Shown: one piece after another, positions 1-6,041 of the stretch | Layout: every line of letters begins with the position of its first letter | How positions within the stretch are numbered: position 1 is the stretch's first letter | Source of the DNA: DUSC01 sp964371125 | Lineage (GTDB): Bacteria; Pseudomonadota; Alphaproteobacteria; Rhizobiales; Rhizobiaceae | Direction: 5' to 3' | NCBI GenBank assembly: GCA_964371125.1 | Contig: CAYJMY010000156.1 | Coordinates: 1 to 11,929, forward strand | DNA: 11,929 nucleotides | Program-made: the position numbers and the translations under genes | The notes under the pieces: model-generated | What the model was told of the DNA's origin: nothing | Database searches by the model: none | What the model saw: the letters and a program-made list of their open reading frames with translations, nothing else

Positions 1-1
1 G

Positions 2-322
2 ACAGTGAATCATGCTGAAAGCCTCGCGGCGAGCGACTTCTTCAACAGCCTGCTAATGGCCATACCTGGGATTGGGCCGAAGACAGCCTCCTGGATCGTT
101 CGCAACTGGCTGGACAGCGACGAGGTCGCGATCCTTGACATTCATGTGTTGAGGGCTGGTGAGTTGATCGGACTGTTCGAGCCCAACTATACGTTGCCGA
201 GAGACTACGAGCGCCTCGAGCGACGCTTCCTTGACTTCTGCGAGGCCTTGGGGGTCCGTGCATCGCTGATGGATGCTATTATTTGGACCGAAATGCGGGA
301 ACTCGGTCGCGGGTCCATTTGA
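2..322 (+). CDS. OGG-like HhH-GPD DNA glycosylase/lyase, C-terminal part (5' end outside window)
   Basis: The reading frame is open from the first bases, so the start lies upstream; the GTG at 5 is only the first in-frame candidate. The fragment carries a helix-hairpin-helix, AIPGIGPKTASWIV, followed by AILDIHVLRAG. In the OGG/AlkA superfamily the Lys after PGxG (K26, numbering from the GTG) attacks the glycosidic bond and forms the Schiff base, and the Asp about 20 residues on (D45) activates it; both are present, so the enzyme looks catalytically competent. The family removes damaged or modified bases such as 8-oxoguanine and nicks the strand. With a QueC-like gene in the same operon it resembles the OGG-like accessory protein of type IV CBASS rather than a housekeeping repair enzyme. 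About 54 bp separate its stop from the next gene. The family call is firm; the substrate is unknown. Confidence 0.82.
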   Translation, partial: TVNHAESLAASDFFNSLLMAIPGIGPKTASWIVRNWLDSDEVAILDIHVLRAGELIGLFEPNYTLPRDYERLERRFLDFCEALGVRASLMDAIIWTEMRELGRGSI

Positions 323-376
323 CAATATCGACGAAATCAAGAATCTCTCGATCAATTCTTGGTCGGGGGGAAGAAA

Positions 377-763
377 TTGTCAGGAGGATCAAAGCCGACA
401 CGTTCGTCGCGCTCAGACGCCACGACGCGACGAAATACTCGCCCTTCTGGTAACGGCGGAGGCGATGCGGACGGAGGCAGCGCCGACCCATGTGATCGCC
501 AGTTCGACGCGAGCCTAACGAGTGTCGACATGGCGGTTGTGCCGCAGCTGCGCCATGGTGAGCGTCTCCGCGTCGTCCTGCGAACCGAAGGCAACTATGA
601 ATCCGTCGTCTGCGTACGACAGAGTGGCGACTACGTCGGAGCACTCGCTGGCATCACAGGACTGTCGCAACTCGCCAAGTGCCTTCGCGACGGCAGATCG
701 TTCGATGCGACAGTGATCAACGCCTCCGGCGCCGCCGTTTCTGTGCATGTTGCTCCTGCGTGA
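377..763 (+). CDS. small protein with Gly/Ser/Arg-rich N-terminus and compact C-terminal domain, unknown function
   Basis: I do not recognise this protein (128 aa from TTG 377). I chose TTG 377 because a purine-rich GGGGGGAAG (364-372) sits a few bases upstream; TTG 359 and ATG 530 are in-frame alternatives. Residues about 1-45 are Ser, Gly, Arg and Asp rich and probably disordered, starting SGGSKPTRSS after the initiator. The last 75 or so residues look like a small beta-rich fold, with RLRVVLRTEG, GDYVGALAGI and FDATVINASG. This vaguely recalls HIRAN-like barrels, but I would not assign it. Its TGA overlaps the ATG of the kinase gene (TGATG at 761-765), so the two are translationally coupled and it belongs to the nucleobase-enzyme operon. 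There is no signal peptide or membrane segment. Confidence 0.62.
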   Translation: MSGGSKPTRSSRSDATTRRNTRPSGNGGGDADGGSADPCDRQFDASLTSVDMAVVPQLRHGERLRVVLRTEGNYESVVCVRQSGDYVGALAGITGLSQLAKCLRDGRSFDATVINASGAAVSVHVAPA

Positions 764-1341
764 TGAAGATCGCCGGCGGCACCTATCGGGAAGTCTGTCA
801 GCATCCTCACTGGGACGCCCTATTCGGATCAGGGCTAAGAGCAGCAGCAGCCTTGAGCGACCTGTGTCCCATCATCGAGCTCCATACCTATGGCCCCGAA
901 ACCTGGCGGGAGGATATCACCGCGTCGGCCAGCGCCTTCCACCTCAACGTCGTCGTCCACCCATCGCCCGACGAAATCACTTTCCACTACTTTCATCCGA
1001 TGTCACGGGTCGTGATTCAGCCGCGGCAGCGGCAGTCGGCGACCGTCTTCGCGGTTGAGGGGGACGTTATACTGCGTTTCGGCTTCCTCGAGGGTGACTC
1101 CGTCGTTCACGCCCATGCGGCTGTCTACGACCCGCAAACTGGCGTCGCACCGCCGCGCTTCCGCGAGAATGGCTCCACGGTGGACCGGCTTGCTGTGGTG
1201 CTGAACGAATGGGAAGCTGAACTCGCTACCGGCGCGGTGGGCCGTGCGGCCGGGCAAGCGATACTTGAGCGCGAAGAGGCCGAGGTTGCGATTATCAAGT
1301 CAGGGCCGCGCGGAGCGATGGTTTACCAGGCCGGTAAATAA
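763..1341 (+). CDS. PfkB-family (ribokinase-like) kinase, N-terminal two thirds, cut by in-frame TAA
   Basis: It starts at ATG 763, overlapping the upstream stop, and reads MKIAGGTYREVCQ, then GSGLRAAAAL (the N-terminal PfkB glycine region), VVHAHAAVYDPQTG and RLAVVLNEWEAEL. The last two are characteristic of the PfkB core that cradles the sugar or nucleoside. It ends SGPRGAMVYQAGK at a TAA (1339-1341), codon 193. The family phosphorylates sugars or nucleosides with ATP. The catalytic Asp and anion hole (GSGD) are not in this piece but lie 17-20 codons beyond the stop in the same frame, so this product alone should be inactive. The upstream extension of the frame to 679 is not used: it overlaps the previous gene and lacks family similarity. 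Confidence 0.72.
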   Translation: MKIAGGTYREVCQHPHWDALFGSGLRAAAALSDLCPIIELHTYGPETWREDITASASAFHLNVVVHPSPDEITFHYFHPMSRVVIQPRQRQSATVFAVEGDVILRFGFLEGDSVVHAHAAVYDPQTGVAPPRFRENGSTVDRLAVVLNEWEAELATGAVGRAAGQAILEREEAEVAIIKSGPRGAMVYQAGK

Positions 1342-1350
1342 CCCGTCCTT

Positions 1351-1953
1351 GTGCCTCCTTATAGGACTGAGAAGGTCTTCAAGATCGGATCTGGAGATGT
1401 CTTCAGCGCCGCTTTCGCATATTATTGGGCGGAGCGCGGTCTCGATCCAGTCTCGGCAGCCGACGCCGCGTCTCGGAGCGCTGCCTATTTCGTTTCCGGA
1501 CCCAACCTCCCACTACCCGACGTCGAAAGCATTAGGGTGGGGTCTCCGGTGATCACCGGCACGAGTCCACGCAAAGTGTACCTCGCCGGCCTATTCTTTC
1601 ACCTGTCGCAGCGCTGGTTGATTGACGAAACACTGGATTGTCTTGAGCGGCTAGACCTCCAAGTCTTCTCGCCGCTGCACGAAGTTGGCACCGGAGGTGG
1701 CGCGAGGCGGATCGCGGCGGCTGACCTGGCCGGGCTCAACCAGTGCGACGTGGTGCTGGCGCTGCTCGATGGAATCGATCCAGGCACTGTGTTCGAAACA
1801 GGTTATGCGACGGCAGTCGGCACGCGAATCGTCGGTCTCACAGAGCGAGTCGAAGCCTATCAGATGACAATGCTCCAGGGTACGGGAGCCAAAGTCACGC
1901 GGGACTTCACCACCGCTCTCTACATGACCGCCTGGGAAGCATGGGAAGTATGA
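1351..1953 (+). CDS. PfkB C-terminus (GSGD motif) fused to nucleoside 2-deoxyribosyltransferase domain
   Basis: This continues the frame of the upstream kinase after the TAA. GTG 1351 is the first start-like codon, but no Shine-Dalgarno precedes it, so independent translation is doubtful. Residues 1-55 (from the GTG) finish the PfkB domain: KIGSGDVFSAAFAYYWAERG is PfkB signature 2 with the catalytic Asp. A linker of about 20 residues follows. Residues about 74-200 form a nucleoside 2-deoxyribosyltransferase domain: KVYLAGLFF, FSPLHEVG, CDVVLALLDGIDPGTVFETGYA. The Glu in VFETGYA (residue 149) is the expected nucleophile. Such enzymes exchange or hydrolyse bases on (deoxy)nucleosides or nucleotides. 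Its TGA overlaps the ATG of the QueC-like gene (ATGA). Domain assignment is strong; the substrate is unknown. Confidence 0.75.
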   Translation: MPPYRTEKVFKIGSGDVFSAAFAYYWAERGLDPVSAADAASRSAAYFVSGPNLPLPDVESIRVGSPVITGTSPRKVYLAGLFFHLSQRWLIDETLDCLERLDLQVFSPLHEVGTGGGARRIAAADLAGLNQCDVVLALLDGIDPGTVFETGYATAVGTRIVGLTERVEAYQMTMLQGTGAKVTRDFTTALYMTAWEAWEV

Positions 1954-2543
1954 GACTCCTGCTGTTCTCCGGGGGCTTGGACTCAGCCGCTCTGGCCTAT
2001 CAGGAGCGACCCGATGTGTGCCTCACCATAGACTATGGCCAACGGCCTGCGGCAGGCGAGATCCGCGCGGCTGCCGCGCTCAGTCATCATATGGGTTTGC
2101 GTCATGAAATTGTCTCTGTCGACTTCTCCAGCTTGGGTCTTGGTCCGTTGGCGGGAAGGCCTTCATCAGAGTTAGCGCAAGCGCCTGAGTGGTGGCCATA
2201 TCGCAACCAAATGTTGATCACCGTCGCGGGTATGCGCTTCGTTGCCCAGGGCCTCAAGGAGATCATGTTCGGCGCCGTCGCCACCGACGTCCATGCGGAT
2301 GGCAAAGCCCCCTTCATCAGAGCTACCGACAAGCTCATGCAACTACAGGAAGGTGGGGTTCGTGTCTCGGCGCCAGCTCGCCGGTTGCACCCGATGACTC
2401 TCATCCACAAGTCTGGCATTCCCTACGACCTGCTGGGCGCCACCTTCTCTTGCCATGCCCTCGATACGCCGTGCGGAACCTGCCGAGGATGCCAGAAACA
2501 TGCCGACACAATGTCTAGGCTAGACAAGGGATCAAAGCGATGA
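1950..2543 (+). CDS. QueC-like PP-loop (7-cyano-7-deazaguanine synthase family) protein
   Basis: This is a 197-aa protein starting at ATG 1950, in a 4-bp ATGA overlap with the preceding gene; the frame is open upstream to 1743, but that part is a shadow. The PP-loop SGGLDS (residues 7-12) binds and adenylates with ATP, PYRNQML (83-89) matches the RNG region of QueC, and C168-x6-C175-x2-C178-x2-C181 is the QueC zinc site near the C-terminus. Canonical QueC turns 7-carboxy-7-deazaguanine into preQ0 for queuosine. Here it is shorter than usual (about 220-230 aa), sits in a nucleobase-enzyme operon and has no queD, queE or folE beside it. That fits the QueC-like accessory enzyme of type IV CBASS, reported (from memory) to attach a deazaguanine base to a protein N-terminus. 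Family is certain; the defence role is inferred. Confidence 0.87.
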   Translation: MRLLLFSGGLDSAALAYQERPDVCLTIDYGQRPAAGEIRAAAALSHHMGLRHEIVSVDFSSLGLGPLAGRPSSELAQAPEWWPYRNQMLITVAGMRFVAQGLKEIMFGAVATDVHADGKAPFIRATDKLMQLQEGGVRVSAPARRLHPMTLIHKSGIPYDLLGATFSCHALDTPCGTCRGCQKHADTMSRLDKGSKR

Positions 2544-2602
2544 TCACCGAGGCCTTGGATCAGCTGACCGTTCGGTGTCTACGCTTCGTCCTCCTGCGAT
2601 AG
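2540..2602 (+). other. 20-codon ORF overlapping the QueC-like stop (ATGA), in frame with the next gene
   Basis: ATG 2540 overlaps the TGA of the QueC-like gene exactly as the other genes of this operon are coupled. It encodes MITEALDQLTVRCLRFVLLR and stops at TAG 2600. The same frame reopens and reaches ATG 2612 of the DUF5677-like gene. It may be the original N-terminus of that gene cut by a nonsense change, a leader ORF, or chance. Confidence 0.3.
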
Positions 2603-2611
2603 GCACTGCCG

Positions 2612-3453
2612 ATGGCGCCGCTCGAGGAGCTTCCTCTGGACCGGGCGCGCGATCGCATTCGCGACCTGCTCGCCGCGCAAGTCGACATTGTCGAGCTGGC
2701 CATCGGTCTGATTAGGATCCAGGCGGAAAAACTCACGGGGGACGACCAAGAGACTGCAAGGGTCATCTGGGTTCTGATGCGAGGAGTCGCAACGTCGATG
2801 CGGTCGGTCCTGTTACTCACCGCATCCTTCGATATGTCAATCCGGGACTGCTTCGGTATCGCACGATCGATCTTCGAATCCTCCGTCAACGTCGCCTACA
2901 TCGCCGCAGTCGGACCGCCAGTAGCACTACGGGCCATGCGGCACGCGATGCAAAAGGCATACCGGAGCCTACTTCGCACCGAGCCCGATGAACTAAGGAT
3001 CCCGCCAGGGTGTCTGCCACCAGCGGCGGACATGATCCCGGGAATGCCCGAGGCACTCGGCGAATTCACGCGCGCCAACGGAACCGAGCTCACCGACTGG
3101 GCAGGCCTCAGTGTCCATGGCAAGCTGGCTGTGATCATAGAGCACTATCCNNNNNNNNNNTCGGCAGCATCTATCGGGACGCATCCGAAATCCTGCACGG
3201 CACGCTTTACGCGGCCGCCATGTTCGGGGAGCCGCGTCTCGATATGACAGGATCTCCTCGTTCCTTCGAGGACCGATATGTCTTCGATCACCTGCTGACG
3301 CTGTTTACTGCCATTTCGGGATCGGCGAACGGCATGCTTGAAGTTGTCACCGAACGATACCGGCTACCCGACGTCAGTGGCCAGGTGCGTGACCTCCTTG
3401 CGGTCGAGGCCAGTCTCCTTTCTGACAACAAGGCCACAAATGTTCAGCCTTGA
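2612..3453 (+). CDS. DUF5677-like helical protein, interrupted by the assembly gap
   Basis: The frame opens at ATG 2612 (no clear Shine-Dalgarno; TAG 2600 blocks extension) and gives about 179 residues before the ten N. The homologous C-terminal part, about 98 residues ending at TGA 3451, is one frame off, so I join them and treat the N run as an unknown length. The mainly alpha-helical sequence contains SIRDCFGIARSIFESSVNVA and AVIIEHYP before the gap, and GSIYRDASEILHGTLYAAA after it. The arginine-flanked helix and the Y...SE..HG signature are those I associate with DUF5677, a family common in accessory regions. No function is established. It is the last gene of the left operon, 68 bp after the QueC-like stop, so co-transcription is likely. 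An effector role would be speculation. Confidence 0.62.
3151..3160. other. assembly gap (ten N)
   Basis: Ten unresolved bases interrupt the DUF5677-like gene. For the flanking coding sequence to be one frame, the true gap length must leave remainder 2 on division by 3, so ten is a placeholder rather than a measured length. Confidence 0.97.
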
Positions 3454-3597
3454 GGCCTTCTAACCCCGCTGGCATCAAGTCGCTGCCAACTCGTCCAAGC
3501 TCTATCCACGCGCACCGCTTTACGGATCGCGAATATGGGCGAGTACTGCCTCGGCTTGACCTAAACGGACTTCAGCTTGCACACATTGCCACGCATC

Positions 3598-3969
3598 TCA
3601 CGCTGTCCTGACCGGCTTGCGTCCGCTGTCGCCGCACCAAACCACTACGCCTTCCCTGATCCAAAAATGAGCGTAGGTCCCGTCGAGCTGGCGCACGGAC
3701 GGATTTATGGTAGGGCGGCCGAGCCAGTCCACCGCGACGGTCCAACGCGGGCGCCGCTCGGGCATGAGAGAAAGCTGCACGATTTCCTCGCGATCGGCGG
3801 GGCAGCGGAAATACGCCCATTTGTTGTAGCCCCGGCCGCCGACAACATAGATCTGGCCGTCGGCCATTGTACCCGGGTCGGGATGGCCGGCGACAAGGCG
3901 CGCCGTAAAGGCAGGCCGTGGGATCAGTCGTACGGCGACGAGAATCCTGCGGGCGAGCGCGCGCATCAT
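3598..3969 (-). CDS. DUF6527 family protein, putative serine deconjugating peptidase of the Ubl operon (BubE-like)
   Basis: A 123-aa protein starting ATG ATG at 3969/3966; the second ATG overlaps the stop of the JAB-E1 gene, so coupling is certain either way. The C-terminal half carries the signature I associate with DUF6527: WTVAVDWLGRPTINPS, then AHFWIREGVVVWC. In that family a Ser in the PS dipeptide (S91) and the His of HFWI (H101) are the candidate catalytic pair; both are present. Recent work on Bub operons, as I recall it, describes this family as serine peptidases that cleave Ubl-target linkages. The N-terminus is Arg-rich and mildly hydrophobic (ALARRILVAVRLI), not a convincing signal peptide. 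Last gene of the operon. The family is well supported; the peptidase role rests on knowledge of the family. Confidence 0.76.
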   Translation of the reverse strand: MMRALARRILVAVRLIPRPAFTARLVAGHPDPGTMADGQIYVVGGRGYNKWAYFRCPADREEIVQLSLMPERRPRWTVAVDWLGRPTINPSVRQLDGTYAHFWIREGVVVWCGDSGRKPVRTA

Positions 3970-5387
3970 GGCACGCGCCCAATGAAGGGATCGCAGTCCC
4001 CCCGGCCCCAGCTTTCGTCCGCCGCGCAGACCGGGCAGGCCGGGCGCGGATCGTGGCGCGGGCGCCGGTCCTCCCCCAGATGAAACTTCCTGACGCGGTG
4101 CGCGACCGATCCGTCCGGACCGCGGAAGGCTTGAAGACGTTGGATCATCTCGTTGACGGCCATGCAGGCGAGCTCCGTTGTGAAGGTGACGACGGCCGGC
4201 GCCGGGTTGCCGCCGCCCGCCACATAGGCTTCCGCCTTGCGGCGCTCGTAGAGTTCAGGCTCGGCCCGCTTCATCGCCTCTCCGCGCGCCGCCTCGCCGC
4301 TGACGACGCCGCGGCACATGAGGCACGTCTCATGCGGGCCGAGCACCGTGACCCGGCCGTCGAGGCCCTTCAGCGCCGGCGCGTCGCTGTCGCCCGCGTC
4401 GATCGCGAGGCCGATATCGATGACCGGGATGAGGTAGTAGTAGGCGAGGCGGTTGAGGAACAGCCGCCCGTCATGATCGTCGGTGCAGCCGAAGACGATA
4501 TCGCAGGCGCGCAGCGCGTCGCGGCATTCGGGATCGCCGATCCAAGCTTCGACCGGCACGACCCTGACGCCGAGGCCCATCGCGGCGATGGCCTCGGCGA
4601 CGACATTGACCTTCGGACGCATGAGGTCGGCGTCCTGCTGGCGGGCGCCGTGCAGCCGGTTGAGGTTCGTGCGGTCCACAATGTCGTTGTCGAACAGGGC
4701 GACCTGGCCGACGCCGAGCCGCGCCAGCAGCATAGCCACCGCGCTGCCGGTGCCACCGCAGCCGACGACGCCTATCCGCAGGCGGGAAAGATCGTCGTTG
4801 AGCGCCGATCCGAAGGCGAGCGCCTGACGCTGAAAGGCCGGCAAGCCCGCCGCAAGGCCGCGGCCGGGATAGTGAAGGGCAAGGCGCGCACCGGGGACGC
4901 GGATCATGCGCAGCGGCACGTGCGCGCCTGCCTGCGGCAGCAGCCAGACGCGGCCCGCCCACTGGCCGTCTTCGGTGAGGATCAGGCTCAGCATCTTCGT
5001 GCCTTCGTCGTTGCGGTTCACGGCGAGCTGCACGAGGTCGGGCTCGTTCGCATCGTCCTGCGCCGAGAAGGCGGTCATGCCGGTGGGGTGATTGTGGACG
5101 ACGGCGACGACCTGATCGTTGCCTGCGGCTGCGCGCAGCGCGCGGACGAAGGACGCGGTGCTCCAGGTGATGAGGCCGGGGCCGGCGTCGAGGACCTGGT
5201 CGTCCGGGACCGGAATCACTTGCATGGAAAGGAATTTCTCGTGCGCCTCGCGGTCCCACGGATCGCGCCGGATGGCAGCACGGCCGCACAGTACATAGGC
5301 GGCGTGTTCAAGGCCGTCACCGCGCAGCAGGTGGTCGCGCAGCGCCGCCTCGTGGTCTTCGCGCAGGGCGAGGCTGAACGTGGTCAT
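3966..5387 (-). CDS. JAB/JAMM peptidase - ThiF/E1-like adenylating enzyme fusion
   Basis: 473 aa, starting at ATG 5387 in a 4-bp overlap with the E2 stop. Residues about 20-150 are a JAB domain with a perfect JAMM metal site, H98-x-H100-x7-S108-x2-D111 (HNHPTGMTAFSAQD), expected to cleave Ubl precursors or conjugates using zinc. Residues about 200-420 are a ThiF/E1 domain: GVVGCGGTGS (206-215) for ATP, FDNDIVDRTNLNR (232-244), a K at 259, and CTDDHDGR (301-308). Cysteine pairs C355-x2-C358 and C451-x2-C454 form the usual E1 zinc clip. The E1 part would adenylate the C-terminus of the small Ubl encoded two genes upstream and pass it to the E2. The candidate thioester Cys is not obvious (C408 is the one closest to a helix start). 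The + strand ORF covering this region is a GC-rich shadow. Confidence 0.9.
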   Translation of the reverse strand: MTTFSLALREDHEAALRDHLLRGDGLEHAAYVLCGRAAIRRDPWDREAHEKFLSMQVIPVPDDQVLDAGPGLITWSTASFVRALRAAAGNDQVVAVVHNHPTGMTAFSAQDDANEPDLVQLAVNRNDEGTKMLSLILTEDGQWAGRVWLLPQAGAHVPLRMIRVPGARLALHYPGRGLAAGLPAFQRQALAFGSALNDDLSRLRIGVVGCGGTGSAVAMLLARLGVGQVALFDNDIVDRTNLNRLHGARQQDADLMRPKVNVVAEAIAAMGLGVRVVPVEAWIGDPECRDALRACDIVFGCTDDHDGRLFLNRLAYYYLIPVIDIGLAIDAGDSDAPALKGLDGRVTVLGPHETCLMCRGVVSGEAARGEAMKRAEPELYERRKAEAYVAGGGNPAPAVVTFTTELACMAVNEMIQRLQAFRGPDGSVAHRVRKFHLGEDRRPRHDPRPACPVCAADESWGRGDCDPFIGRVP

Positions 5388-5752
5388 GCGGCCCTCTCGA
5401 GCGCGTTCTCGACGCGCTTGATCATCGTCCAGATGCCGTCAATGCCGGGGCGCCATTCACTGTTGTGGCGCGACCAGCGCTGCCAGCTCTGGCCGGCAAA
5501 GCTGTGGGCGACGTTGGCGGCGTTCGGATAACGCCCGCCATGGCGGAGCTTCACCCACGGCAGCAAGTAGAACACGTCGGGGTAGCCCGGCGGCAACTGG
5601 ATCAGTATATCGGCGGCGGCGCTGTCGAAGCGCCCGTCCGGCAGCCGCCGCCCTTTCAGGATGACGCCCTTCACGGCGCCATCCTGCTTTTCTTCGTAGG
5701 CGATGCCTTTCTCGGCGAGATAGGCGCGGTCGGAGGCGGGCAGGAAGCTCAT
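5384..5752 (-). CDS. prokaryotic E2-like (Prok-E2_E) protein without cysteine
   Basis: 122 aa from ATG 5752, with AAGGGA just upstream as ribosome binding site and the stop overlapping the JAB-E1 start. Residues 48-66 contain the UBC-like strand and proline turn, ILIQLPPGYPDVFYLLPW, the most recognisable element of the prokaryotic E2 families linked to multiubiquitin. The following HSFAGQSWQRWSRHNSEW (83-100) is rich in His and Trp where ordinary E2s place the catalytic Cys. The protein contains no Cys at all, so a thioester with the Ubl is impossible; in Bub-type pathways an oxyester intermediate has been proposed for such E2s (from memory). It acts between the E1 and the unknown target. Confidence 0.83.
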   Translation of the reverse strand: MSFLPASDRAYLAEKGIAYEEKQDGAVKGVILKGRRLPDGRFDSAAADILIQLPPGYPDVFYLLPWVKLRHGGRYPNAANVAHSFAGQSWQRWSRHNSEWRPGIDGIWTMIKRVENALERAA

Positions 5753-5758
5753 CGTCCC

Positions 5759-6025
5759 TTAGCCCTCCGTCGTCGTCTTCTTGCCGGTGAAAAAGCGCTC
5801 GACCCGCGGGGGCGTCAGATCGACCTTCCTTTCGTCGGCGATCAGCAGGTCCTCGGGGCCGGGCACGTCTTGCCAGGCGTCGTAGGCGGCCTGGTCGACG
5901 CCCGCGAGGCGCTTGATCTGCGCGCCGGTGATGAACGGCTCCGGCCAGTCATGCGGCTTGCGGTCGACGATGATCTTGAAGGGCGGGCGGCGCCCAGTCG
6001 CGGTGGTGGCAAGGGCTTCGGTCAT
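5759..6025 (-). CDS. single-domain multiubiquitin-family ubiquitin-like protein ending in Gly
   Basis: 88 aa from ATG 6025, preceded by AGGAGA at good spacing. After a short tail the protein shows the multiubiquitin pattern FKIIVDRKPHDW, FITGAQIKRLAGVD, and IADERKVDLTPPRVERFF. Only one beta-grasp unit is present, whereas many relatives carry tandem copies. The C-terminus TTTEG ends on Gly with no extension, so it is already in the form an E1 can adenylate and needs no processing by the JAB domain. It is the modifier of this operon, conjugated by the E1 and E2 encoded immediately downstream (6 bp to the E2). Confidence 0.85.
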   Translation of the reverse strand: MTEALATTATGRRPPFKIIVDRKPHDWPEPFITGAQIKRLAGVDQAAYDAWQDVPGPEDLLIADERKVDLTPPRVERFFTGKKTTTEG

Positions 6026-6041
6026 CGGAGTCTCCTTTCAA

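Larger units (their letters stand above)
763..1953 (+). pseudogene. PfkB kinase-deoxyribosyltransferase fusion gene interrupted by one in-frame stop
   Basis: Both halves lie in frame 1 with no base gained or lost. Only TAA 1339-1341 separates them, inside the PfkB domain just before GSGD. A single C-to-T change (CAA Gln to TAA) would explain it. Everything else in the 396-codon frame is intact, including domain motifs and both overlaps with neighbours. That fits a very recent nonsense mutation or a sequencing error in a draft assembly; stop readthrough is possible but unsupported. Confidence 0.6.

Noticed and set aside
1743..1949. N-terminal extension of the QueC-like frame
   Set aside because: It overlaps the deoxyribosyltransferase domain; the PP-loop begins six residues after ATG 1950, which has the operon's ATGA overlap.
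3454..3597. Possible bidirectional terminator between the convergent left and middle blocks
   Set aside because: Only a weak 5-bp stem (TGGCA/TGCCA) without a T-run is present.
3918..5531. 537-codon + strand ORF opposite the JAB-E1 gene
   Set aside because: The - strand frame has full JAMM, E1 ATP-binding and zinc motifs; the + strand translation is Arg/Ala/His-rich without domains, a typical shadow in GC-rich coding DNA.
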